Shown piece after piece: positions 42,941 to 51,858 of a stretch of DNA of 64,000 nucleotides. The stretch comes from Alphaproteobacteria bacterium HGW-Alphaproteobacteria-7 (GTDB lineage: Bacteria > Pseudomonadota > Alphaproteobacteria > Sphingomonadales > Sphingomonadaceae): positions 1 through 64,000 of the forward strand of contig PHEB01000021.1 in NCBI GenBank assembly GCA_002842735.1. The letters are read 5' to 3'. The translations under genes and the position numbers were made by a program. A model generated the notes under the pieces. The model was not told the DNA's origin, ran no database searches, and worked only from the letters and a program-made list of their open reading frames with translations. Within the stretch, counting starts at the first letter, position 1; each line of letters begins with the position of its first letter.

Positions 42941-44419
42941 CTAACGCCCGTTCACCACGATCTTGACCTTCTGCCCCGGTGTCACGCTGTCGCTGCTGCC
43001 AAGCGCGTTGAGCACCCGGAAGCGTTCCACCTGCGCCGTGGGATAGGCCATTCGCCGTGCAAGGCTTGCAACAGTTTCCCCGCGCGCGACAGTGACCACC
43101 TGCAATTTCTTGGGCACCACGCTGCTCGCCTCAGCCTGCGTGATCCGCCGCATGGATTGGAACATTGCGTTAAACGTTGCCGCTTGCCCCGCTTGCCCAG
43201 CAGGCGTGATGGTGGTGAAGTGATAGGCCCGGTCGCGCGCAAATTCATACGCGAACACGGTCACATCCACTTGCGAATTGCCATTATTGACCCGCGCACT
43301 GCCATAGGCTGCTGGCAGGCCGTTGACAGTCGTGCGCTGCATCTGCGCGGGCGCGAGCGTGCTGTCCTTTCCGCCCAGCGCGGTGAACTGTTGACGCACA
43401 TAGGTTTCCAGATTGCCAGCATAAGGTGCCAGCGTCATCTGCGCCTGCCCGCCCTGCCCCTGAATGCTGACCGCGCGGGTGCCGTTGACCATGTAGAACC
43501 CCTGCGGCGCGGTGAACGAAAAGCGCAGTTCAGGGTGAATGAACCGGCTGCCTTCGATCAGGCCCTGCGCAGGATCATCGCCATAAAGCAGGCCATTAAT
43601 GCGCGTGAGGAAGGTATCGCGATTGGTCGTTCCGCCAGTCGCCGGGCCAGCTTTGGTCAGCGCGCTTTGCACCCGGCCCGCCGGGTCGGGGTGGGTTGAG
43701 GCCCATGTCGGCACGCTCGCATTGCGGCCCTGCAACTGGGCATCAAGCGTGTTTTGCGCCGCGAGGCTCGCCAGCACGGTGCCCATCGCGCGGCGGTCGT
43801 ATCCCGCCTTGGTCAGGTATTCGATCCCCAGATCATCCGCCTGCAATTCCTGCGTGCGCGAAAACTTCAGCGTCAGAAGCTGCGAGCCTTGCATGAAGGT
43901 GCGCGACAGCGAATCGCCCAGTCCGGTATCGCCCAGCAGCACCGCACTGCCGATCGCGCCCAGCACCCCAAGGATCGAATTGCGCTGCGCCGTCTGCTGG
44001 CGCCGCTGCGAATGGCGCGCGGCGACATGGCCGACTTCATGCCCCAGCACGGCTGCCAGCTCGGCTTCGTTGTTCATCAACGTCACCAGCTGCCGGGTGG
44101 TGTAGATATAGCCGCCCGGCACCGCGAAGGCATTGTTGACGGGCGAATTGAGCAGGCTGACGGTGAAGCTTTCGCGTGCGTTGCCAAGGCCCGATTGCAC
44201 CGCGATATTCTTGCCCACCTGCTCGACATAGAGCGCGTGGGAACCCGTCATCGCGCCGCCGAATTCGTTCAGCAGTTGCGGGTGAAACTCCGCGCCCTGC
44301 TTGGCTTCAGTCGGGGTGATCGGGGTTGAGGCTGACGGAATTGTCCCGCCGCCCATGCATCCCGCCAACGCCAGCGGCGCTGCACCTAACGCAAGGATCC
44401 TGCGTGTAATTCGTGTCAT
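42941..44419 (-). CDS. M48-family metalloprotease lipoprotein with C-terminal LysM-like domain
   Basis: 492 residues. The N-terminus ends in a lipobox (LALAGC), so it is a lipoprotein. The zinc motif is AAVLGHEVGHVAARHS, and the third ligand lies in QELQADDLGIEYL, as in BepA-type M48C proteases that maintain outer-membrane proteins. The last 60 residues (LQVVTVARGETVASLARRM...GQKVKIV) form a LysM-like peptidoglycan-binding domain. It follows accA by 79 bases on the same strand. Confidence 0.9.
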   Translation of the reverse strand: MTRITRRILALGAAPLALAGCMGGGTIPSASTPITPTEAKQGAEFHPQLLNEFGGAMTGSHALYVEQVGKNIAVQSGLGNARESFTVSLLNSPVNNAFAVPGGYIYTTRQLVTLMNNEAELAAVLGHEVGHVAARHSQRRQQTAQRNSILGVLGAIGSAVLLGDTGLGDSLSRTFMQGSQLLTLKFSRTQELQADDLGIEYLTKAGYDRRAMGTVLASLAAQNTLDAQLQGRNASVPTWASTHPDPAGRVQSALTKAGPATGGTTNRDTFLTRINGLLYGDDPAQGLIEGSRFIHPELRFSFTAPQGFYMVNGTRAVSIQGQGGQAQMTLAPYAGNLETYVRQQFTALGGKDSTLAPAQMQRTTVNGLPAAYGSARVNNGNSQVDVTVFAYEFARDRAYHFTTITPAGQAGQAATFNAMFQSMRRITQAEASSVVPKKLQVVTVARGETVASLARRMAYPTAQVERFRVLNALGSSDSVTPGQKVKIVVNGR

Positions 44420-44498
44420 GTCCGGCTCTCCCCATGGATAATACCCGCTGACAGCCTACCGCCAAAGCAGCGCGGCGCAAACCCCTGAGGCAGGCGTG

Positions 44499-45443
44499 CT
44501 ATCCGCCAATGCCGAGAAAGCGTTCCTCACGCGCGGCGATCAGCGCCTTGGCGCTTTTGCCTGACAGCAGATCGAGTTCTTCGGTCAAGGCCGCACCAAG
44601 AAGGCGCGCCGCCGCCGCCGGATCACGCTGCGCCCCGCCAAGTGGTTCCTTGACGATGCGGTCGATCACGCCGTCGCGTTTGAGATGCTGCGCGGTGACC
44701 TTCATCGCCTGCGCTGCATCAGCTGCCTTGTCCGATGTGCGCCACAGGATCGAGGCGCAGCCTTCGGGCGAGATCACCGAATAGACCGCGTGTTCCATCA
44801 TCAGCACCCGGTTGGCCGCTGCCAGCGCCACCGCGCCGCCCGAACCGCCTTCGCCCACGATCACCGCCACCATCGGCACGGGGAGCGCGAGGCAAGCCTC
44901 GGTCGAACGGGCGATGGCCTCGGCCTGACCGCGCTCTTCCGCCTCGATCCCCGGAAATGCGCCCGATGTATCCACCAGCGTCACCACCGGCAGCCCGAAT
45001 CGCCCCGCCAGCTCCATCAGCCGGATCGCCTTGCGATAGCCTTCGGGTTTGCCCATCCCGAAATTGTGCTTGATCCGGCTCTGGGTGTCATTGCCTTTTT
45101 CGTGACCGATCAGCATGATCCGGCGACCGTTCAGCCGCGCAAATCCGCCCATGATCGCCTGATCATCGCCATACAGACGATCCCCGCCCAAGGGCACAAA
45201 ATCGCTGAAGGCATGGGCGACATAATCGTGAAAATGCGGACGCTGCGGATGGCGGGCGACCTGCGTCTTCTGCCACGGGGTCAGCGAGGCATAGGTGCTG
45301 GCGAGCAATTCGGTGCTTTTGGCTTCGAGCCGGGCAATCTCGCTTGCCACATCGACATCATGCAGCGCGTCAACACCGCGCAGCTGATCAATGCGTTCTT
45401 CAAGCGCGGCAACCGGCTTCTCGAAATCGAGGTGTGAAATCAT
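44499..45443 (-). CDS. accA: Acetyl-CoA carboxylase carboxyltransferase, alpha subunit
   Basis: 314 residues, normal length. With AccD it transfers CO2 from biotin to acetyl-CoA to make malonyl-CoA. Conserved blocks: YASLTPWQKTQVARHPQRP, GGFARLNGRRIMLIGHEKG, GMGKPEGYRKAIRLMELA, LVDTSGAFPGIEAEERGQAEAI and GEGGSGGAVALAAANRVLM. It starts 9 bases after the xerD stop, so it is part of the same minus-strand operon. Confidence 0.97.
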   Translation of the reverse strand: MISHLDFEKPVAALEERIDQLRGVDALHDVDVASEIARLEAKSTELLASTYASLTPWQKTQVARHPQRPHFHDYVAHAFSDFVPLGGDRLYGDDQAIMGGFARLNGRRIMLIGHEKGNDTQSRIKHNFGMGKPEGYRKAIRLMELAGRFGLPVVTLVDTSGAFPGIEAEERGQAEAIARSTEACLALPVPMVAVIVGEGGSGGAVALAAANRVLMMEHAVYSVISPEGCASILWRTSDKAADAAQAMKVTAQHLKRDGVIDRIVKEPLGGAQRDPAAAARLLGAALTEELDLLSGKSAKALIAAREERFLGIGG

Positions 45444-45452
45444 GCGACGGCG

Positions 45453-46340
45453 CTAGTCTGATGCGGGCTTCGTGGCAAGCGGGTGGCAGGAATTGACCAG
45501 CGCAACCAGCCGCGCGGCATCGACGTGGGTGTAAATCTGCGTGGTCGAAATATCGGCGTGGCCCAGCAGCGTTTGCAGCACGCGCAGATCGGCCCCGCCT
45601 TCCAGCAGGTGGGTCGCAAAGGCGTGGCGCAGCACGTGCGGGCTGATGGCGGCGGGATCAAGCCCGGCGCGTGCCGCCAGCCCCTTGATCAGCTGAAACA
45701 ACCGCATCCGGCTGAGATGCTGCCCGGTGCGAGAGGGGAACAGATAGCGCGAGGCCGGGGTCGCCGGGCGCAGCGCCACCCAGCGCGCCAGCGCCTCCAG
45801 CGCGCGCGCACCAACGGGCACCAGCCGGGTCGCCCCGCCCTTTCCCGTGATGGTGAGGAATGGCGCATCGCGCGGCACCGCCACCAGCGGCAGCGCCACC
45901 AACTCGGTAGCGCGCAGGCCCGAACCATAAAGCAGTTCGATCAACGCGAGCTGCCGCACCGCCTTGGGATCATCGCCCGCCGCTTCCTCTTCGGCGCGGG
46001 CGAACAGCGCGGCGATGGAATCGTGCCCCATCACCTTGGGCAGCGGGCGGCGGGTGCGCGGAGAAGGCAGCGCGCCCGACGGATCATCGCGCCGCCAGCC
46101 TTCATCCACTGCAAAGCCGAAAAACTGCCGCAATGCCGATGCCTTGCGCGCGACACTTGCCGGGGCGAGCGCGGCCCATTCCCCGGCAAGGCTGGCCACC
46201 GCATCGCGCGGAACGGCAGCCAGATCGCCGATCGCTTCCTCTGCCCCGCCAAGATCGCGGCGATAGGCGGCCAGCGTATTCGCCGCCGCCCCGCGTTCAG
46301 CGGCAAGCATGGCGAGAAAGGCTTCGGTCGCGGCGGACAC
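45453..46340 (-). CDS. xerD: Tyrosine recombinase XerD
   Basis: 295 residues. The N-terminal SAM-like core-binding domain (ANTLAAYRRDLGG) is followed by the catalytic domain with Arg in YGSGLRATELVALPL, Lys in TGKGGATRLVPV, HVLRHAFATHLL, GHADISTTQIYTHV with the nucleophilic Tyr. With XerC it resolves chromosome dimers at dif. It lies 9 bases after a large secreted protein gene and before accA, a common alphaproteobacterial xerD-accA order. Confidence 0.95.
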   Translation of the reverse strand: MSAATEAFLAMLAAERGAAANTLAAYRRDLGGAEEAIGDLAAVPRDAVASLAGEWAALAPASVARKASALRQFFGFAVDEGWRRDDPSGALPSPRTRRPLPKVMGHDSIAALFARAEEEAAGDDPKAVRQLALIELLYGSGLRATELVALPLVAVPRDAPFLTITGKGGATRLVPVGARALEALARWVALRPATPASRYLFPSRTGQHLSRMRLFQLIKGLAARAGLDPAAISPHVLRHAFATHLLEGGADLRVLQTLLGHADISTTQIYTHVDAARLVALVNSCHPLATKPASD

Positions 46341-46349
46341 CAGCCGGTC

Positions 46350-48278
46350 TCAGCCGCGCGCCACGGCCTCGGCGGCGATCATCCGGGCCTCGGCTCCCAT
46401 TCCGACGCGGTTCAGCGCCGATGTGATGTGGAACAGGTGCAGCGGGGTCATCTGCTGCCAGCTTGACCCCTGCATCCCCAACCCGGCGAGCAGCGCCACC
46501 AAAGCGGGGTTGCCCACATCCGCAGCGCGCGCAATCGCGCGGCTCCAGCGGGTCTGCCGCGCCAGATCAATGCCCAGCTTATCGGCCAGCGCGCGCGAAT
46601 CACCTGCGTTCAACCGCCCCAGCCCGGCCAGCCCGGCCACCAGAAACGCCGATTTGCGCGATCCTGTGCTGTCATCATCGCTGATGAAACGTTCAACCGC
46701 GCCCTGCCCCACGCCATTGCTGCGCGGCGCGCTCAGCACGATCAGCGCCCAACCCAGCGAGCCATCTTTGACCACGCCGCGCCATGCCAGGGCATCGCGA
46801 TCCAGCCCGGCGGTCAGCATCGCCGCAATCAGATCGCCTGCTTCATCCGCCAGCGCCGCATCGGCAGGAATGCGCGCGGCGGCATAGGCAGTCAGCACCC
46901 GCGCGCCGTAGCCATCACCCCCGCCCAGCGCATTGCCCGCGCCCCACAGCTGCTGCATCGCCGCGATCCGCGCGGATGGTTCCGCCGCAAGATAGGCTTC
47001 GCGCAGAGTGGCGGCGTTTTGCGCGGCATCGCTGGTGGCCGCCGGATCGGCATAGACTTCGGAATAGAGGTCAACCATCGCATCGGACGACAATATGCCC
47101 TCGCGCGCGGCGCGCCCGGCAAAGCGCGCGCGCTGAACCGCGGGCAGCATCGGCAGCAACGCGCCGGAACGGGCGTAATAGGCCCCGCCGCGTGCGGTAA
47201 GCGCGCTATTGAGCAGGTCTTCAGGCACAGGCTCCCCCAGCGACGTCGCCAACGCAAAGCGCCACGGGGCCAGTTCTTCCACGCCGTCCCATTCAATCTC
47301 GACCGCGCGTTGGCCCCGGCCTGCTGCACCAGCAAACCGCCGTGCCAGCAGCACATCAATGCGCGGGGCAATGCCGCGGCCCAGCGCCCGGTCAAGCTGC
47401 GCTGCGGCAAGCGCGCTTTCCCCGGCATAGGCATTGCAGATCGCCTGCAGCATCTGCCATTCGCCATCTTCGCGCACCGAACCTTGCAGCCGCACCGAAG
47501 GGCAAGCACCGGTAACATCGCCGCTCGCCAGATAGGCAATCAGCGCTTCCGAAGTCAGATCGGTTGACCAGTCGGCGGTATCAATATCCTGCACCAGCGC
47601 GCGGGTGAGCGCATATTCGCCCATCCCGTTGAGAGCCCGCGCCCGCAACGCGGCGAACTCCACCGCGTCCATCCCCTGCGGCGGTGCGAGGCGGCTCACC
47701 AGCGTGCGGCGCAGTAGAATATGCCCCCAGCGCGACACCAGCGGGCCTTTGGTGCCTGCCAGCGCGGCGCGTACCAGTGCCGCTGGCTGTTTGGCCAGCG
47801 CCACCGGGGGCAGACCGCCCTCATCGCTCGCCAACACGCCCACACGGGTCAAGGCGCGGCGCGCACCGGGCGGAATATCGGATTTGGATTTGAGGCCGAG
47901 CAGCTGATCCAGCTCCTCGGTCGACATGGATTCGAGCTTTTCGAGGCTCGGCAAGCGGGCCAGGTCATCGCGGGTGATCGATGGCAGCGGCGGCAGCTCG
48001 GCAGGATTGAATGGGGCGGTTGATGGCGCGGGCACTCCCGGCAGCGCGGCAGGCCCGGTTGCTGGCGGCGCGGGCGTTGTCCCCGGCGTCGGTGTTGGCG
48101 CAGGCGCAGGACGCGGCGGCGGGGCAGGCGTGGGATCGTCAAACCCCGGCGGCAGGATCGATTCGGGCCGCTGCTGCGCCGCTGCAAAGCCCGCCAACCC
48201 CGCGCCCCCGATCGCGCCTGCCAGCCCCAGCGCCAGCACGCTGGCTGCCATTCCCAAACGGTTGCGCGTGGGCTTCAT
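46350..48278 (-). CDS. Large secreted/envelope protein of unknown function, Pro-rich N-terminus
   Basis: 642 residues from ATG 48278 (MKPTRNRLGMAASVLALGLAG). A signal peptide or anchor is followed by a Pro/Ala-rich linker (residues about 45-95, PAPPPRPAPAPTPTPG-like), then a long alpha-helical region rich in alanine that looks like stacked helical repeats (ALRARALNGMGEYALTRALVQDI, ACPSVRLQGSVREDGEWQMLQAIC). I recognise no domain. It overlaps the upstream 65-residue membrane protein by 4 bases and leads to xerD 9 bases later, so it is part of that operon. Confidence 0.75.
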   Translation of the reverse strand: MKPTRNRLGMAASVLALGLAGAIGGAGLAGFAAAQQRPESILPPGFDDPTPAPPPRPAPAPTPTPGTTPAPPATGPAALPGVPAPSTAPFNPAELPPLPSITRDDLARLPSLEKLESMSTEELDQLLGLKSKSDIPPGARRALTRVGVLASDEGGLPPVALAKQPAALVRAALAGTKGPLVSRWGHILLRRTLVSRLAPPQGMDAVEFAALRARALNGMGEYALTRALVQDIDTADWSTDLTSEALIAYLASGDVTGACPSVRLQGSVREDGEWQMLQAICNAYAGESALAAAQLDRALGRGIAPRIDVLLARRFAGAAGRGQRAVEIEWDGVEELAPWRFALATSLGEPVPEDLLNSALTARGGAYYARSGALLPMLPAVQRARFAGRAAREGILSSDAMVDLYSEVYADPAATSDAAQNAATLREAYLAAEPSARIAAMQQLWGAGNALGGGDGYGARVLTAYAAARIPADAALADEAGDLIAAMLTAGLDRDALAWRGVVKDGSLGWALIVLSAPRSNGVGQGAVERFISDDDSTGSRKSAFLVAGLAGLGRLNAGDSRALADKLGIDLARQTRWSRAIARAADVGNPALVALLAGLGMQGSSWQQMTPLHLFHITSALNRVGMGAEARMIAAEAVARG

Positions 48279-48472
48279 TGCGGCTGCTCCGGCAGTTCGA
48301 TCTGTTCGGCAATCGGTCGCAGCGCCTGTTCGCCGCCATCGATCCAGGCAAGCACCAGCGCGGCTGTTATCACCCCGCCCGCAATCAACAGCCAACGCAT
48401 CGGCCCGCGCTGGCGCGCAGGCGCATCCGGAAGACCGTGCAGTGACGTAAGCGGGCGACGCTGGTTTGCCAT
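48275..48472 (-). CDS. Small single-pass membrane protein
   Basis: 65 residues: a basic cytoplasmic N-terminus (MANQRRPLTSLHGLPDAPARQRG), one transmembrane helix (RWLLIAGGVITAALVLAWI) and an acidic/proline tail (EQIELPEQPQ). Translation is coupled to the next gene by an ATGA-type overlap, which suggests that the two proteins act together at the membrane. It is divergent from aroK with 38 bases between the start codons. No family recognised. Confidence 0.7.
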   Translation of the reverse strand: MANQRRPLTSLHGLPDAPARQRGPMRWLLIAGGVITAALVLAWIDGGEQALRPIAEQIELPEQPQ

Positions 48473-48510
48473 ATTGCGCCCGCCCTAGCCCATCTATAGG
48501 CCATGCGGCA

Positions 48511-49092
48511 ATGATCGGAACACCGCCCAAACGCGAACAGGATATCGCCGCCCCGGATTTCGCCGCGATCGCCGCGCGCATCACCCGCCCGGTGGTGCTG
48601 GTGGGGTTGATGGGCGTGGGCAAATCCACAGTGGGTCGCAAGTTGGCAAGCCTGCTGCGGCGCAGTTTCATCGACGCTGACGAAGCGATTGCAGAGGCCG
48701 CCGGGCGTTCCATCCCCGAAATCTTTGAAACCTTTGGCGAAGCGCATTTCCGCGACGGCGAACGCCGCGTGATCGCGCGGCTGATCGACGAAGGCCACGG
48801 GGTGATCGCCACCGGCGGCGGTGCATTCATCGATCCCGCCACCCGCGCGACGATCCTTGAACGCGGGATCGCCGTGTGGATTGACTGCGACATTGATACG
48901 CTGGTCGAACGCACCGCGCGGCGCGACACCCGGCCCCTGCTGAACAGCGGCGATCCGCGCGAAATCCTCACCCGGCTAGCCGCAACCCGCGCGCCCTTCT
49001 ATGGCGAGGCTCCCATCCGCATCATGAGCGAGAACGGCCCCCACGCCGAAACCGCGCGCGCGATTATCGAGGCGATAGACCAATGGCTGTAA
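48511..49092 (+). CDS. aroK: Shikimate kinase
   Basis: 193 residues from ATG 48511. It phosphorylates shikimate using ATP. Walker A GLMGVGKSTVGRKLA, the shikimate-binding FIDADEAIAEAAGRSIPEIF, GEAHFRDGERRV, and GGGAFIDP are conserved. It overlaps aroB by 10 bases, giving the usual aroKB operon. Confidence 0.95.
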   Translation: MIGTPPKREQDIAAPDFAAIAARITRPVVLVGLMGVGKSTVGRKLASLLRRSFIDADEAIAEAAGRSIPEIFETFGEAHFRDGERRVIARLIDEGHGVIATGGGAFIDPATRATILERGIAVWIDCDIDTLVERTARRDTRPLLNSGDPREILTRLAATRAPFYGEAPIRIMSENGPHAETARAIIEAIDQWL

Positions 49093-50201
49093 TTCCCGTG
49101 GCACTGGCGGGCCGCGCCTATGATGTGGTGATTGAACCGGGCCTGCTGGGCCGGATTGGCACGGCAGCGGCGCGGTTGCTGGCGATCTATGCGGGCGGGC
49201 GCAAAGTGCCGTTCGTCGCGGATCAGAACACCCACCGCCTCTATGCCGCCGGGATCGAGGCTGATCTGGCCGCGCATGGTTTCACCGCCGAATGGTTCGT
49301 GGTTGCGCCGGGGGAGGACGCCAAAAGCTGGGCGGTGCTGGAGGCGCTGTGCGATTGGCTGCTGGCGTTGGGCATTACCCGATCTGACCACGTGTTCGCA
49401 TTGGGCGGCGGAGTGGTGGGCGATCTGGTCGGCTTTGCCTGCGCGATTACCAAGCGCGGCTGCGGCTTCGTGCAGATCCCCACGACGCTGCTGGCGCAGG
49501 TTGATTCGTCGGTGGGCGGCAAGACCGCGATCAACACGGCGGCGGGCAAGAACCTGATCGGCGCGTTCCATCAGCCCGCGCTGGTGCTGATCGATCCGCT
49601 CGTGCTCGCCACCCTGCCGGAACGCGAAATGCGCGCCGGTTATGCCGAGGTGCTAAAATATGGGTTGTTAGGCGATGCAGCGTTTTTCGATTGGCTGGAG
49701 GCCAACGGGTCAGCGGTGCTGGCGCGTGAACCCGCCGCGCTCGAACACGCCATCGCCACCAGCATCGCGATGAAAGCCGCAATCGTTGCCGCAGATGAGC
49801 GCGAGACGCTGGATCGCCGCGCACTGCTCAATCTCGGCCACACTTTCGGCCATGCGCTGGAGGCAGAGACCGGGTTTTCGCAGGCTCTGCTGCATGGCGA
49901 GGCGGTGGCGCTCGGCATGGCATTGGCTGCGCGCTATTCGGCGCGGCGAGGGGAAATTTCAGCGGCGGATGCTGACCGCGCAGCAGGCGTGATTGCGGCG
50001 GCGGGATTGCCTGCGCACCTCCCCACCCTCGCTCTCAGCTGTGATGGCGCGCGGCTGGTAGATCATATGCGCTACGACAAGAAGGCGGAAGGCACCACCC
50101 TGCCGTTCCTGCTACTGCGCGCCATTGGTAATGCCTACGTGGCGCGCGATGTCGACCTGGCCGACATCGCCGCGTTTCTGGACGCCGAACTGCACAGCTG
50201 A
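49083..50201 (+). CDS. aroB: 3-dehydroquinate synthase
   Basis: 372 residues. It converts DAHP to 3-dehydroquinate, with NAD and a divalent metal. Conserved: ALGGGVVGDLVGFACAI, the substrate loop QIPTTLLAQVDSSVGGKTAIN, KNLIGAFHQP, and the metal ligands in YAEVLKYGLLGD, LNLGHTFGHALE and LLHGEAVALG. The start ATG 49083 lies inside the aroK coding region, showing translational coupling. Confidence 0.96.
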   Translation: MAVIPVALAGRAYDVVIEPGLLGRIGTAAARLLAIYAGGRKVPFVADQNTHRLYAAGIEADLAAHGFTAEWFVVAPGEDAKSWAVLEALCDWLLALGITRSDHVFALGGGVVGDLVGFACAITKRGCGFVQIPTTLLAQVDSSVGGKTAINTAAGKNLIGAFHQPALVLIDPLVLATLPEREMRAGYAEVLKYGLLGDAAFFDWLEANGSAVLAREPAALEHAIATSIAMKAAIVAADERETLDRRALLNLGHTFGHALEAETGFSQALLHGEAVALGMALAARYSARRGEISAADADRAAGVIAAAGLPAHLPTLALSCDGARLVDHMRYDKKAEGTTLPFLLLRAIGNAYVARDVDLADIAAFLDAELHS

Positions 50202-50231
50202 TCCAAGGATCAGAACCTGATGGCTTAACGC

Positions 50232-51011
50232 TTACAAATCGCCGTCGATGGTTTCAGGGATTTCCTCACCGGGAATCGGCCCGCCCGGATAGGCCGGCAT
50301 AGGGCCTGCAACGACTGGTGTGGCGGGGGCCGACGGTGCAATCGCCTGCGGCTGCGCCATCCCGCCCATCGCGAGCCTGGCATCGGCATAGCGTTGTTCG
50401 CTCCACTGCCCTTCGGCACGGTCACTATCGATTGCGGGCGCAGCGCTGGAAAAGCCGCCGCTGTAATCGATCCCGTCGATCTGGCCATTATTGCCGATCC
50501 GGCACTGAAAGCCAGAACCGTTGAACAGCGCGCCGCTGACCAGCCAGCCTGCGCCAGTGCGTTGAACATTATCGACGCTATCAACCCGCACGTCGCGTTC
50601 AATCCGGGTCAGGCACTGATCAACCGCACTGTCGAGCCCGGACGATCCCGTGCCGCGCGGTGCTGCGCGGCGATTATCGGTACGGCGTTCCTGATAACGC
50701 GGGTTGTAATTGGGGTCATTCGCATCGCGTTCGACGATCACGACATCGCGGTCGCGGTCACGATTGCGGCGGTTGTTAGAATTGGCGATGGCAGGGCCGC
50801 GCCTGTAACCGCGGTAATGCCCCCGGCGGCAGCCCCACCGGCAGCGATAGTCAGCCGTGGCCGATGCCGGATCATAACGGCTGTGATCAAACGCGGCCGA
50901 CGGCGCGCCAAGGCCCGCCGATGGAAGTGCGGCCGCAGCAGCGGGAGAAGCGAACAAGGTGGCGCCTGCAACAGCGCCTGCCAAAGCCAGCGCACGGGTA
51001 TTAAGAGCCAT
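50232..51011 (-). CDS. Secreted Arg/Tyr-rich hypothetical protein (paralogue A)
   Basis: 259 residues from ATG 51011 (MALNTRALALAGAVAGATLFASPAAAAA), with GGAGGG 9 bases upstream. A signal peptide is followed by an Arg/Tyr/Asn-rich disordered region, then a compact domain (about 145-205) with CLTRIERDVRVDSVDNVQRTGAGW and GFQCRIGNNGQIDGIDY, and a Pro/Ala-rich tail. The domain is shared with the upstream gene (ending at 51188), where the Cys pair and the VDxVxRT-G-x-V-G pattern recur. Function unknown; probably periplasmic. Confidence 0.75.
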   Translation of the reverse strand: MALNTRALALAGAVAGATLFASPAAAAALPSAGLGAPSAAFDHSRYDPASATADYRCRWGCRRGHYRGYRRGPAIANSNNRRNRDRDRDVVIVERDANDPNYNPRYQERRTDNRRAAPRGTGSSGLDSAVDQCLTRIERDVRVDSVDNVQRTGAGWLVSGALFNGSGFQCRIGNNGQIDGIDYSGGFSSAAPAIDSDRAEGQWSEQRYADARLAMGGMAQPQAIAPSAPATPVVAGPMPAYPGGPIPGEEIPETIDGDL

Positions 51012-51187
51012 TGATGCTCCCTCCTGTAAAAATCGGTGAGCGCCCACCATGCACCCTGATGAGCGCGAGGTTAGCCGTGCCAGGCTTGCGCTGGGCTGAA
51101 CCGAATGCACAAGCCGCCCCGCTTTGCGTTGCACAAGGCGGGACGACCAGAACAGCTCGCTGAAAGGGGGGACGAGCTGAAAACGTA

Positions 51188-51721
51188 TCAGCGCAGCCCC
51201 CGAACCCCGCTGAAATTGACCTGCGGCGCGCCGCGTCCATCAATGTGGCAGGTAAAGTTGCCGCGGTCGCTGCGGCGACCACCCCAGCGCGGCGAGCCTT
51301 CCACCGCAATCCGGCCCTTGACCCGGAACCCGTTGCGGGTGCGATCAACATCGCGCACGTCGACCACATCGGCGTAACGATAGCCGCCAATGCGCCGCGC
51401 CTGATTTTCTGCCGCCCTGACGCAGCGTTCCACTGCGGCGCGCGGGTTAGCGCTGCCGCCGTAGCCGCCGCGATAGTCGCGGTCGCGGTAAGCATAGCGG
51501 CGGTCATTCCGGTCGCCATCAAAGGCCCCGGCGAGCGCGGCGATCCCGCCGATCACCACAGCGCCTGCGATAATCTCGCCTGCGCCGATGCCCCCACGGT
51601 CGCGGTAATCATCCGCCATCGCAGGCGTGGCAGTGGCCGCAGTCAGTGCAGTGGCAGCGACCGCGCCGAGCGAAATCCGGGCCCATGTGCCGGAGGCCAG
51701 CCGGTTGGTCTTGGTGGTCAT
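51188..51721 (-). CDS. Secreted hypothetical protein (paralogue B)
   Basis: 177 residues from ATG 51721 (MTTKTNRLASGTWARISLGAVAATALTAA), with GAGG upstream; the frame continues to 51799 without signal-peptide logic. After a signal peptide (ends near TPAMADD) comes a hydrophobic glycine-rich segment (IGAGEIIAGAVVIGGIAALAGAF), an Arg/Tyr-rich stretch, then the domain AVERCVRAAENQARR...VDVRDVDRTRNGFRVKG...FTCHIDGRG shared with paralogue A. The glycine-rich segment is absent from A. Function unknown. Confidence 0.75.
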   Translation of the reverse strand: MTTKTNRLASGTWARISLGAVAATALTAATATPAMADDYRDRGGIGAGEIIAGAVVIGGIAALAGAFDGDRNDRRYAYRDRDYRGGYGGSANPRAAVERCVRAAENQARRIGGYRYADVVDVRDVDRTRNGFRVKGRIAVEGSPRWGGRRSDRGNFTCHIDGRGAPQVNFSGVRGLR

Positions 51722-51858
51722 CGCATCTATCCTCGTCTGGCACCGCGCGCTGGATTGCGGAGGTGACAAGGACGTTTTGCGCGATTCGGGGTGATACAAA
51801 GCTGAATTGGGCTGGCAGGTTTTGTTAATCTAAATGACCACTTTACTGAACGCTCAAG

